Part shown: positions 52,284 to 60,247 of the stretch, one piece after another
How the letters are laid out: each line of letters starts with the position of its first letter
Numbering within the stretch: position 1 is the first letter of the stretch
Origin: Streptomyces alanosinicus
Lineage (GTDB): Bacteria; Actinomycetota; Actinomycetes; Streptomycetales; Streptomycetaceae
Reading direction: 5' to 3'
Assembly (NCBI RefSeq): GCF_014650595.1
Contig: NZ_BMVG01000016.1
Coordinates: 105,869 to 169,868 of the forward strand
DNA: 64,000 nt
Notes under the pieces: model-generated
What the model was told of the DNA's origin: nothing
The model's database searches: none
The model's input: only the letters and a program-made list of their open reading frames with translations
Program-made: the position numbers and the translations under genes

Positions 52284-53651
52284 ATGCCCGGACACAGGAC
52301 AAGAGGGTTCCGCGGGACGGCCAAGGGGTCCCGCGCGACGGCCGGCGCACTCGCCCTGTGCGCGGTGCTGGCCGGCTGCGGCGGACCCGGGGAGCAGGCC
52401 GGCGGCCGCACGATCGTGCTGCGCTACACGTGGTGGGGCAACCCCGACCGCGCCGAGCGCACCGAGAAGGCCGTCGCCCTGTTCGAACAGCGGCATCCGG
52501 ACGTACGGGTGCGGACGTCGTTCTCCGGCTACGACGCCTACAAACAGAAGCTCGCCACCCAGGCCGCCGGCGGCGACGCACCCGATGTGATGCAGCTCGA
52601 CTACCGGCAGATCGACCAGTACGCCTCGGGCGGCGTCCTGCTCGATCTCGGGCGGCAGCGGCGGGAGCTGCGCACCGCCGGCATCGACGCCGGACTGCTG
52701 GCGACCGGCCGGGTGCGCGGCGCCCAGTACGCCGTGCCGCAGGGCCGGGGCACCGAGACCGTCGCCTACGACGTCCGGGCCTGGCGGCGCTCCGGAGCGC
52801 CGCTGCCCGGCCGCACCTGGACCTGGGACCAGTGGGCCGACGCGATGCGCGCACTGGCACGGAGGACCGGGAAGCCGGGCGGCACCGACCCCGGACAGAG
52901 CGAGGACGCCTTCGAGGTCTGGCTGCGCGGCCAGGGCAAGGCCCTGTACACCGAGGACCACAGGCTCGGCTTCACCGCCGCCGACCTCACCCGCTGGTGG
53001 AGCTTCACCGACCGGCTGCCCCGCGAGGGCGCCGTGTCGTCCGCCGAACAGACCACCCAGCTCGACGGATCCGTCGAGAACACCCCGCTCGGCCGTGGCG
53101 AGGCCGCCTCCGACGTCAACTGGGACGCCCCGGCCAGCGGATTCGGCGCCCTCGTCGACGGCGGGGTGGCACTCGCACCGATGCCGTCCGGCACGGACGG
53201 CACTCCCGGCCAGTACTTCAAGCCGTCGATGTTCCTCGGCATCGGGGCCCATACCGGGCACCCCGCGCAGGCGGCCCAGCTGGCCGTGCTGCTGCTGTGC
53301 GCCGCCGACCTCGCCCTGGCCCGTACGGGGCTGCCCAGCGGCCGGTTCTTCGCCGTGGTCGCCATGGCCGTCACGGCCGGTGCGGTACTGGTGGGCCTGC
53401 GCGCGTGCGCCTGCCCGGAGTCCCTCACCGACTGGCGGGCGGCCCTGAGTGCCGCCGCCCGTGGCACGGTCCGCGACCCCGGCGGCACCGGTCTGGTCCT
53501 GTGCGCCCTGGCCACGGCCGCCGTCTGTGCCTGGGCACTTCCGCCGCTCGCCGTTCTCGCCCCCGGACCGTCGGCCCTGGCGCTCACGGCGGTCGACGTG
53601 CGGCTGGCGGGGCGCGGATCTCGCTCCTCCAGCGGCGGGTGGTCGGTGTAG
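52284..53651 (+). CDS. chimeric ORF: sugar ABC substrate-binding lipoprotein fused to an unrelated membrane-protein end
   Basis: Residues 1-333 are the N-terminal three-quarters of an extracellular solute-binding protein: lipobox LAGC near residue 32, VLRYTWWGNPDRAERTEKA, and FKPSMFLGIGAHTGHPAQAA. From about residue 334 the sequence changes to membrane helices (AVLLLCAADLALARTGLPSG, then VRDPGGTGLVLCALATAAV) that match no part of binding proteins and may come from a YesL/DUF624-like protein. In Streptomyces clusters the binding protein is normally followed by two permeases, so a deletion that removed its end, the permeases and part of a downstream gene is the simplest explanation. Transport by this cluster is probably lost. 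Confidence 0.78.
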   Translation: MPGHRTRGFRGTAKGSRATAGALALCAVLAGCGGPGEQAGGRTIVLRYTWWGNPDRAERTEKAVALFEQRHPDVRVRTSFSGYDAYKQKLATQAAGGDAPDVMQLDYRQIDQYASGGVLLDLGRQRRELRTAGIDAGLLATGRVRGAQYAVPQGRGTETVAYDVRAWRRSGAPLPGRTWTWDQWADAMRALARRTGKPGGTDPGQSEDAFEVWLRGQGKALYTEDHRLGFTAADLTRWWSFTDRLPREGAVSSAEQTTQLDGSVENTPLGRGEAASDVNWDAPASGFGALVDGGVALAPMPSGTDGTPGQYFKPSMFLGIGAHTGHPAQAAQLAVLLLCAADLALARTGLPSGRFFAVVAMAVTAGAVLVGLRACACPESLTDWRAALSAAARGTVRDPGGTGLVLCALATAAVCAWALPPLAVLAPGPSALALTAVDVRLAGRGSRSSSGGWSV

Positions 53652-53781
53652 CCGACGGCGTCCGACCGCGCGGACGAGGCCTACGACGAGGCCTGCCAGG
53701 AGATGCCGGCCGGGGAGGCCCGCTTCCGGATGGTGCTCACCGTCGGCCGGCTCCGGCTCCGGCTCCGGCCCCGGCGCAGGC

Positions 53782-54003
53782 TCAGTCGCGGGGAGCGATC
53801 TCCTTTCCGTCGGCGTCCCGGACGGTGATGGCCACCATCGGGCAGATGCCGGCCGCTTCCAGGGCGCGTTCGTCGCCCTCCGCGATCTGTTCGCTCACCG
53901 GGTGCGAGTGGTCGCCGTCGAGGACGAACAGGTCCGGTGCGGTTCCGGCGCACATCCCGGAGCCGATACAGCGGCCGGAGTCGATGTGCAGCTGCCAGCT
54001 CAT
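53782..54003 (-). CDS. ferredoxin (3Fe-4S type), partner of the adjacent P450
   Basis: A 73-residue ferredoxin: WQLHIDSGRCIGSGMCAGTA near the N-terminus and GICPMVAITV near the end give the CxxxxxC...CP pattern of [3Fe-4S] P450 electron donors. It follows the P450 gene by seven bases on the minus strand, as usual for CYP105-type systems. Confidence 0.88.
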   Translation of the reverse strand: MSWQLHIDSGRCIGSGMCAGTAPDLFVLDGDHSHPVSEQIAEGDERALEAAGICPMVAITVRDADGKEIAPRD

Positions 54004-54010
54004 GGTCCGC

Positions 54011-55201
54011 TCACCACCCCACCGGCATGACACGAGGGCCGCGTACCAGCATCTCGGTCTTCCAGGTGATGTCACCCGCGACATGCAGCCCGGGGAAGCG
54101 GGCCACGAGCGCGCCGATGGCCTCCTGGAGTTCGAGGCGGGCCAGGGGAGCGCCCAGACAGTGGTGGACACCATGGCCGAAGCCCAGATGGGCGTTGCCG
54201 CTGCGTGCGATGTCGAGTGTGCCGGCCTCGGTGAAGCGCAGTGCGTCACGGTTGGCGGCGCCGATGGCGACCAGCACCGGCTCCCCGGCCCGCACCAGCG
54301 TGCCACCGACCTCGATGTCCTCCTTGGCGTAGCGAGGCTGGCCCGCCCCGCTGCCCAGCGGCACGAAGCGCAGCAGTTCCTCGACGGCGTTCGTGATCAG
54401 CGTCGGCTCGGCACACAGCAGGGACAGTGCGCCCGGATGGTCGAGAAGGGTGAGCACGAAGTTCGGGATCTGGGTGGCGGTCGTCTCATGGCCGGCGACG
54501 AGAATGCCGACGCAGAGATCGACCAGCTCCAGCTCGGACAGCCGGTCGTCGTGATCGCGTGCCTCGATCAGCGCGGTCATCAGGTCGTCCTGGGGCTGCT
54601 CGCGATGCGCGGTGATCAGCTGGGCCATGTACGCGCGCAGCTCGTCGCGATTGCGGTCGAACTCCTCGGCGGTCAGCGAGCTGGTGGACAGCGCCGCGTC
54701 GCTCCATGCGCGAAATCTCGGGCGGTCCTCCTGCGGCACCCCGAGGAGCCGGCAGATCACCGCGACCGGGATGGGCAGGGCGTAGCGGTCGACCAGGTCG
54801 ACCGGCGGCCCCGCCGCCTCCATCTCGTCCAGCAGCGTGGACGTCAACTCCCTGATCCGCGGCCGGAGTTTCTCGACCTGCCGGACGGTGAAGGCCTTGG
54901 CCACCAGCGAGCGCAGCCGCGTGTGGTCGGGCGGATCCATGCTGAGGATCCCGCTGTCCCGTTTGCCCTCGGAGGAGCGCGGTTCGTCGCGTCCGAGGGC
55001 CAGGGCGCGGCTGAAACGCTGGTCGCCGAGGACGAGCCGGGCGTCCGCGTAACGGGTGGCGAGCCAGGCCGGCTCCCCGTACGGCAGCTGCACGCGCAGC
55101 AGCCCCGGGGTCTCACGGACCAGTTCGTACGTATCGGCCAGGGCCAGGTCCCGGCTGGAATTGAAGGGATAGGCGAGGGGGGTGTGATCTGTTGCCGTCA
55201 C
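54011..55201 (-). CDS. cytochrome P450 (CYP105-like)
   Basis: A 396-residue soluble bacterial P450 with a GTG start. Motifs: I-helix AGHETTAT, ExxR in EELLRF, and haem loop FGHGVHHCLGAPLARLE with the Cys near residue 347; the N-terminus (PLAYPFNSSRDLALADTY) is typical for actinobacterial P450s. It is divergent from a TetR gene, with a perfect operator palindrome between them, and is co-transcribed with the ferredoxin. Likely oxidises a hydrophobic substrate under TetR control. Confidence 0.93.
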   Translation of the reverse strand: MTATDHTPLAYPFNSSRDLALADTYELVRETPGLLRVQLPYGEPAWLATRYADARLVLGDQRFSRALALGRDEPRSSEGKRDSGILSMDPPDHTRLRSLVAKAFTVRQVEKLRPRIRELTSTLLDEMEAAGPPVDLVDRYALPIPVAVICRLLGVPQEDRPRFRAWSDAALSTSSLTAEEFDRNRDELRAYMAQLITAHREQPQDDLMTALIEARDHDDRLSELELVDLCVGILVAGHETTATQIPNFVLTLLDHPGALSLLCAEPTLITNAVEELLRFVPLGSGAGQPRYAKEDIEVGGTLVRAGEPVLVAIGAANRDALRFTEAGTLDIARSGNAHLGFGHGVHHCLGAPLARLELQEAIGALVARFPGLHVAGDITWKTEMLVRGPRVMPVGW

Positions 55202-55215
55202 TACTGCCTCCCTTA

Positions 55216-55233
55216 TGTAAGCAGACGCTTACA
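55216..55233. promoter_or_regulatory. TetR-type operator between P450 and regulator
   Basis: TGTAAGC-agac-GCTTACA is a perfect inverted repeat just upstream of the P450 start and 103 bases before the TetR gene, in an AT-richer intergenic stretch. It should bind the TetR protein encoded at 55337. Confidence 0.75.
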
Positions 55234-55336
55234 ATGCTAAGACGCACATACCGGGCGGTCAACGGCGGTAATCGGCCGTTACCCTTACGGCTCCTCGGCA
55301 GGCGCGGGCGGGCTCACGGCGGCAAGGGAGCAGACG

Positions 55337-55990
55337 GTGGACACCAGCGAGCACACGCGGCATAAGGACCGGCCCGGCGGCAGCCCGGCGCATCAGGACC
55401 GGCCCGGCGGCAGCCCGGCGAGCGAGGACGTCCCGCAACGGCCGCGGGACGCCCAGGGGACCCGCGCACGCATCCTCCACGCGGCCGGCGCGGTCTTCGC
55501 CGAGCGTGGATACGAGGCGGCCACCGTCCGGGACATCGCCGGCCGCGCGGGGGTGAACCAGGCGCTCATATTCCGCTACTTCGGTTCCAAGAAAGCCCTG
55601 CTCACCGAGGTCATGGCGCAGGGCGGGAAGGAACAGCTGAGCAACACGCCGGCGGACCGGCTGTTCGAGACCGCGCTGCGCGGAGTCCTCGTGGAGGGCG
55701 GCAAACCCGGCACGGACCGGCTGATGGCCGTCTATCTGCGCTCCATCGGCAGCGCCGACGCAGCCCCCGAGACCGTCCGCGCACTGGGGGAGGAGTACGC
55801 CACCGCGCTCGCCTCCCTCTCCTCGGCCGACGACAGCAAGCTGCGTGCCCAGTTGGCGATGGCCTGGCTGCTCGGCATCGGCCTGATGCGGGTCGTGGTC
55901 GGCCAGGAACCCCTGGCGAGCGCGGAACCCGATGAGATCTGCGGCCACGTTCTCACCGCACTCGAAGGGCTCCTGGGCGAGCGGAACTGA
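55337..55990 (+). CDS. TetR-family regulator of the P450-ferredoxin pair
   Basis: A 217-residue repressor from GTG. A proline-rich N-terminal tail with a duplicated segment (DRPGGSPA twice) precedes a standard HTH (ARILHAAGAVFAERGYEAAT, VRDIAGRAGVNQALIFRYF). The C-terminal domain ends LASAEPDEICGHVLTALE. Divergent orientation and the palindrome at 55216-55233 indicate repression of the P450 operon and itself. Confidence 0.88.
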   Translation: MDTSEHTRHKDRPGGSPAHQDRPGGSPASEDVPQRPRDAQGTRARILHAAGAVFAERGYEAATVRDIAGRAGVNQALIFRYFGSKKALLTEVMAQGGKEQLSNTPADRLFETALRGVLVEGGKPGTDRLMAVYLRSIGSADAAPETVRALGEEYATALASLSSADDSKLRAQLAMAWLLGIGLMRVVVGQEPLASAEPDEICGHVLTALEGLLGERN

Positions 55991-56158
55991 GTACCGCCGC
56001 CGGGACGGACGTACGCCGACCACCGGCCGGCCGCCCGAAGAACGTCTCCGGGACGAGCAGGGCGAGTAGCGGCAGGAGCGAAGCGGCAGCCGTCAGGTGC
56101 CGGTGACGGGAAGGCGGGCCCCGGCATGGGGGCCATCGGGGGAGGGAGGCGATTCGGC

Positions 56159-56189
56159 TTGACTTCAAGTGCACTCCAATTCGTAGCGT
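56159..56189 (+). promoter_or_regulatory. MerR-type promoter with 19-bp spacer
   Basis: TTGACT (56159-56164) and TAGCGT (56184-56189) are separated by 19 bases, the long spacer that MerR activators need. The spacer contains TTCAAGTGCACTCCAA centred on GTGCAC, a typical MerR dyad. Predicted transcription start is close to the ATG at 56197, so the message may be leaderless. No MerR gene is nearby. Confidence 0.65.
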
Positions 56190-56196
56190 TCCGGAC

Positions 56197-57159
56197 ATGA
56201 GCACTGCACAGCACAAGATCGGATCCGGTTACGGCGCCACCAGCACGGCCGACGATGTCCTCCAGGGCGTCGATCTGACCGGAAAGCTCGCCCTGGTCAC
56301 CGGGGGCTACTCGGGGATCGGCCTGGAGACCACCCGCTCGCTCGTCACGGCCGGTGCCCACGTGGTCGTGCCCGCGCGCCGGCCGGACACCGCCCGGCAG
56401 GCGCTGGCCGAGATCCCCGGCGTCGAGCTGGACGAGCTGGACCTCGGTGACCTGGAGAGCGTGCGCGGCTTCGCCGAGCGGTTCCTCGCCTCCGGGCGCA
56501 CCATCGACATCGTGATCGACAGCGCCGGGATCATGGCGTGCCCGGAGACCCGGGTGGGGCCCGGCTGGGAGGCCCAGTTCGCCACCAACCACCTCGGTCA
56601 CTTCGCCCTCGTCAACCGTCTGTGGCCCACGATCGCACCGGGCGGTGCCCGAGTCGTCTCCGTCTCCTCCCGCGGCCATCACTTCTCCGGCATCCGCTGG
56701 GACGACATCCACTGGCGCCAGGGCTACGACAAGTGGGAGGCCTACGGCCAGGCCAAGACCGCCAACGTCCTGTTCGCCGTCCAGCTCGACAAGCTCGGCC
56801 GGGACGCCGGCGTCCGCGCCTTCGCCCTGCACCCCGGCGGCATCATCACCCCGCTCCAACGGCACCTGCCCAAGGCGGAGATGATCGAGCGCGGCTGGAT
56901 CGACGAGGACGGCAACCCGCTCAACCCCGAGGGCTTCAAGACGCCGCAGCAGGGGGCGGCCACGCAGGTGTGGGCGGCGACCTCGCCGCAGCTGGCGGGG
57001 CTGGGCGGTCTCTATCTGGAGGACTGCGAGGTCGCCGAGCCCGCCCAGGAGGGCGAGGAGCGCTTCGGCGTGAAGGACTGGGCGACCGACCCGGAGCAGG
57101 CGGCTCGACTGTGGCAGCTCTCGGCGGAACTGACGGGCGTCGACGCGTTCGCCGGCTAG
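56197..57159 (+). CDS. short-chain dehydrogenase/reductase (retinol dehydrogenase-like)
   Basis: A 320-residue classical SDR: cofactor motif TGGYSGIGLETTRSL, NNAG position replaced by DSAGIMACPE, Ser in VVSVSSRGHH, and catalytic YGQAK. The C-terminal extension is of the WW-oxidoreductase/protochlorophyllide-reductase-like subgroup. The substrate is a ketone or aldehyde of unknown kind. The MerR-type promoter suggests induction by a small molecule or redox stress. Confidence 0.9.
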   Translation: MSTAQHKIGSGYGATSTADDVLQGVDLTGKLALVTGGYSGIGLETTRSLVTAGAHVVVPARRPDTARQALAEIPGVELDELDLGDLESVRGFAERFLASGRTIDIVIDSAGIMACPETRVGPGWEAQFATNHLGHFALVNRLWPTIAPGGARVVSVSSRGHHFSGIRWDDIHWRQGYDKWEAYGQAKTANVLFAVQLDKLGRDAGVRAFALHPGGIITPLQRHLPKAEMIERGWIDEDGNPLNPEGFKTPQQGAATQVWAATSPQLAGLGGLYLEDCEVAEPAQEGEERFGVKDWATDPEQAARLWQLSAELTGVDAFAG

Positions 57160-57201
57160 CCGCTCGCTGCCGTCGTCCCCGGGTGCGCGGTTACTCCACA
57201 T

Positions 57202-57213
57202 TGACGTACGTCA
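57202..57213. promoter_or_regulatory. 12-bp palindrome TGACGTACGTCA
   Basis: A perfect palindrome within TTGACGTACGTCAG, about 110 bases upstream of a small secreted-protein gene. It may be a regulator site; no regulator is assigned. Confidence 0.35.
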
Positions 57214-57321
57214 GGTGTGCGAGGCGTCACCCGGGGCCCGCTCGCGCGTTGACACGGCGGCCCTTCCCGGGGAGGGAGGTGTGCTGTGTCGTCGGAAAGT
57301 CGAAACGCTGCGAGGAACCGA

Positions 57322-57585
57322 ATGATGAAGTCGTGCCGTAGTGCGGCTGTGACCCTTGTCGCCGTCTGTGGCCTGGCGGTCTGCGCGCCCAGCGCCTTTG
57401 CCGCCGTACCACGTGTCGGTTCTCTTCCGGCAGGTGTCCTGGTCCCCGGCCCCGGGCCGTTCGCGCCCCCGACCACCGGTGACGGCTCTGCCGCGCCGCT
57501 CTCCGGTGGACTGCTGGACAACGCGGTGAGCCCCATCGGGTTCGGTCCGCTCAATGTCGCCGTTCCCGCGCTGGGGGTGCTGTGA
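57322..57585 (+). CDS. small secreted protein of unknown function
   Basis: About 87 residues from ATG 57322 (GAGGA upstream); GTG at 57286 would add 12 residues. Signal peptide MMKSCRSAAVTLVAVCGLAV with cleavage near AFA-AVP. The mature part is short, Pro/Gly-rich and hydrophobic (SLPAGVLVPGPGPFAPPT and LLDNAVSPIGFGPLNVAV), without Cys, reminiscent of small exported surface peptides. Role unknown. Confidence 0.6.
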   Translation: MMKSCRSAAVTLVAVCGLAVCAPSAFAAVPRVGSLPAGVLVPGPGPFAPPTTGDGSAAPLSGGLLDNAVSPIGFGPLNVAVPALGVL

Positions 57586-57618
57586 AGCGCGCTCCGACGC
57601 GCTGCACTGATGGCGGTC

Positions 57619-57804
57619 TCAGGCGTCGTACGCGGGGACGCGGGCCGCGAGTTCGGCCGCGGGATGGCGGGCCTGCGCGCCCCGGTCATGGTCGGTCGAA
57701 CCGAAGTGACGGAGGACGTCGAGGAGTTCCTGTGCCTCGGAGAGGGTGAGCAGGGGCAGGCGTGGTTCGGGTGCGTCGGGTGTGCCGTGGAGGAGTTCGT
57801 TCAC
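57619..57804 (-). CDS. small hypothetical protein
   Basis: A 61-residue acidic helical ORF (PLLTLSEAQELLDVLRHFG, GAQARHPAAELAARVPAYD) with GTG start. Charge pattern and G/C third positions support coding, but there is no clear ribosome-binding site. It is convergent with the secreted-protein gene and 168 bases from the next plus-strand gene. Confidence 0.45.
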   Translation of the reverse strand: MNELLHGTPDAPEPRLPLLTLSEAQELLDVLRHFGSTDHDRGAQARHPAAELAARVPAYDA

Positions 57805-57971
57805 GCCGGGCGCAACGGGCCTCGGCGGTGCGGGTTACGGGGACGGGCCGGGTCCGGGCGGGGCTCGCCGAAATCATGCCGGTGCGGGCCGTCGGGCCGT
57901 ACGGCCTGTGGGTTGGGCCGGATGCCGCGTCCGGATGCGGGTGGTGTCGGTCCGGCCGCAGGATCGTGATC

Positions 57972-58745
57972 ATGTGGAAATTCATGATGACCCATTCCAG
58001 TCGTCAGCGACTGCGGCGGAAAGGCCCGCAGCGTGCCATATGCGCGGCTGTTGCCTCCAGCGCGCTGCTGGGAGCTGCCACGGCGTGTGATCACACGACC
58101 GAGCGGAGCCTTCCCGGCGGTGCGCCGGGCGCGGCGTCGGCCTCTTCCGGCCGGGCGTTGCCGACTCGTCCCACGGGTGTCGGTACGCGGATGTGGAAAC
58201 GGGTTCCGGCCGGCGCCGGGCAGGTGGTGGTGGTCTACGGCGAGGACCGGGAATCGCCCGACAGTGTGGTGGTCCTCTACCAGAAGCGGGGGACGATCTG
58301 GGAGCGGACGGCCAGCTGGCCGGGGCACAACGGCAGACTGGGCTGGACGACGGACCATCACATGGACGACGAGCAGAGCCCCGTCGGCGTGTTCAGCCTC
58401 ACCGATGCGGGCGGCTCGCTCGAAGACCCCGGCAGTCGGCTGACGTACTGGCAGGACGGCAACGCCTTCCCGTCCATGCAGATCCCGGAAAAGGCGCACG
58501 ACCACGACTTCGACTACGTCATCGCCATTGACTACAACCGGCTCAAGGGTGTTCCGCCCTTCGACTGGAACCGCCCCGAGGGTCCCGACAAGGGGGGCGG
58601 GATCTGGCTCCACATGGACCATGGTGACGGCACGTCGGCCTGCGTCACCGTCCCCGTGTCGGGCATGAAGACCCTGCTGCGCGTGCTGGATCCCGCGCGG
58701 CATCCCGTCGTGGTGATGGGGGACCGGGAACGGCTGCGGGCCTGA
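57972..58745 (+). CDS. L,D-transpeptidase-like (YkuD/YafK) lipoprotein
   Basis: A 257-residue exported protein. The N-terminus has basic residues, a hydrophobic core and an ATAC lipobox (Cys near 39), followed by a Ser/Ala/Pro linker. The catalytic domain shows DEQSPVGVFSLTDAGG, VIAIDYN and the HxDHGDGTSACVTV segment, matching the His-Ser-Cys site of L,D-transpeptidases that cross-link or modify peptidoglycan. In-frame ATGs at 57984 and 57987 are alternative starts. It may work as a cell-wall enzyme or an accessory carboxypeptidase. Confidence 0.75.
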   Translation: MWKFMMTHSSRQRLRRKGPQRAICAAVASSALLGAATACDHTTERSLPGGAPGAASASSGRALPTRPTGVGTRMWKRVPAGAGQVVVVYGEDRESPDSVVVLYQKRGTIWERTASWPGHNGRLGWTTDHHMDDEQSPVGVFSLTDAGGSLEDPGSRLTYWQDGNAFPSMQIPEKAHDHDFDYVIAIDYNRLKGVPPFDWNRPEGPDKGGGIWLHMDHGDGTSACVTVPVSGMKTLLRVLDPARHPVVVMGDRERLRA

Positions 58746-58834
58746 GACCCGGTCAGCCGTGCGCACCACCCTCGACATGCCCTTCGCCGTCCCCGCCGGC
58801 CAGATCTCGGCGGCCTGTCGTGGCTAGCCGGTGA

Positions 58835-59455
58835 CTTCGCACATGGGGTTTTAGGTCTGGAGCCAGCGGGGTCTGGTTTCGTCGATGCCGAGGAGTTCGA
58901 GCAGGTGTGCTTGGACTCCTCGGCTGACGAGGATGACCGGTGGGTCGGTGGCGGTGCCGGGGCGGAGCATGAGGTCTTCGAGGTGGTAGAGGATCATGCG
59001 TCCGGTGGGGCGGACCTTGCGGTTGTCGGGGTAGAGGCCGGCTATGGTCTGGTCGGGGCCCAGGGCTTGGCGGACCTGGCGTTCGATCAGGCAGTAGACC
59101 AGCAGGGCCAGGCAGATCACGGTGATCAGGGCCGTGATGCGCCGGTTGTGCTCCAGGAAGAGCGGCGGTTGGCGACCAGGGCCTCGACGACCTGGCCGTG
59201 CGTCAGATGGGCCACCTCACGGACGGGGCACAGTTCGTCGATGATCCCGGCCACGTCCAGCCAGCGCAGAAACTCGGCAGAGGCAGGCAGAGCGCCCAGA
59301 CGCCTCTCCACCACGGAAGCCAGCTCCACCCTCATACGGGGACGCTGGACCCGGGAACGACGCGAACGAGATATCGGCACGTCCAGTCCAACGACCCACA
59401 CCTACCGAAGTACCGGTCAACTCAGCAGTTCATCCGACTCGGCTATGTGCGGAGG
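58835..59455 (-). mobile_element. IS1634-family element remnant
   Basis: Two transposase pieces (58851-59401) are flanked by candidate terminal inverted repeats: CTTCGCACATGG at 58835-58846 and its near-complement CTATGTGCGGAG at 59443-59454 (10 of 12 positions). Most of the transposase centre is missing, so the element cannot move. Confidence 0.55.
58851..59401 (-). pseudogene. IS1634-type (DUF4277) transposase, internal deletion
   Basis: The N-terminal part (MRVELASVVERRLGALP, LDVAGIIDELCPVREVAHL, LTHGQVVEALVANR) belongs to the DUF4277 domain of IS1634-family transposases. The C-terminal part (ICLALLVYCLIERQVRQAL, DNRKVRPTGRMILYHL) is the family end. The DDE catalytic middle of roughly 350 residues is absent and the halves are in different frames. 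Non-functional. Confidence 0.78.
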
Positions 59456-59461
59456 ATCGGG

Positions 59462-60190
59462 CTAGCCGCGCCTGCGGCCGACGGGTGGCCTGCGGTCGTC
59501 GCTGGGCGCCTGTGTGTCCGTGGCGGGGTGCGCGTCGAGACCGGTGAGGAGCGCGGTCAGGACGCGGGTCAGGCGGGGTTCCACCTCCACGACGGCGTGG
59601 CCGAGCCGGGGGTCGCTCGTGTAGAGCTCGCGCAGGCGCGGACCGGGCGTGGCCATCTGCCACAGTGCCCCGGCCATGCCGGTCGCCGTGGCGATCGTGT
59701 CGAGGATCTGGGGCTCGGTCAGACGAAGCAGCCGGCTCAGCTCCGCGCCGATCAGCCCGACTTCGTGCAGGGTCGCGAGCTTGAAGGAGCGCACCGACTC
59801 GATCGAGACGTTCCGCTCCAGGTTCAAGGGTGCCTGGGCGAGCAGATCGCAGAACATGGGGCGCGCGGTGAGGGTGCCCGCGAAGACGGCGGCGACCTCG
59901 GCGGGCGTGGCCTGCTCCCTGCGCCCCAGATCGCCGCGCAGAGCGGCGGACCACTCACGCCAGCCCTCCGCGGTCAGCTCCAGGAAGATCTGCTCGCGCG
60001 TCTCGAAGTAGCGCAGCAGGGCCGACTTGTGCATGCCCACGGCCGCCGCGATGTCCGTGAGGGTCACCTCGCGAATGCCGTTGCGGCGGCCGAGTGTGCG
60101 GGCGGCGTCCAGGATCGCCTCCTGGCGTGCCTGCTTGGCCTCGGCGCTGCGTGCGCGCAGGAAGGCGGGCTCATTCATGGGGGACATCAT
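59462..60190 (-). CDS. TetR-family regulator divergent from an SDR
   Basis: A 242-residue regulator: AILDAARTLGRRNGIREVTL and TDIAAAVGMHKSALLRYFETRE form the HTH; the C-terminal domain includes RPMFCDLLAQAPLNLERNVS and IGAELSRLLRLTEP, typical of the TetR_C YbiH-like class, ending in a basic tail. Start among ATGs 60190, 60187 or 60178 is uncertain. It is divergent from an SDR with two GTTGC-type sites between, so it likely represses that SDR and itself. Confidence 0.86.
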   Translation of the reverse strand: MMSPMNEPAFLRARSAEAKQARQEAILDAARTLGRRNGIREVTLTDIAAAVGMHKSALLRYFETREQIFLELTAEGWREWSAALRGDLGRREQATPAEVAAVFAGTLTARPMFCDLLAQAPLNLERNVSIESVRSFKLATLHEVGLIGAELSRLLRLTEPQILDTIATATGMAGALWQMATPGPRLRELYTSDPRLGHAVVEVEPRLTRVLTALLTGLDAHPATDTQAPSDDRRPPVGRRRG

Positions 60191-60203
60191 AGAAACCGAT
60201 AAG

Positions 60204-60238
60204 GCAACAGTGTTGCGCTATTAAGAGAACGGTGTTGC
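60204..60238. promoter_or_regulatory. pair of TetR-type sites between regulator and SDR
   Basis: GCAACAGTGTTGC (60204-60216) is a perfect palindrome with one central base; a related site GAACGGTGTTGC lies at 60227-60238, sharing GTGTTGC. Both sit in the 57-base divergent region and overlap the expected promoters. Confidence 0.65.
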
Positions 60239-60247
60239 ACTAATGGC

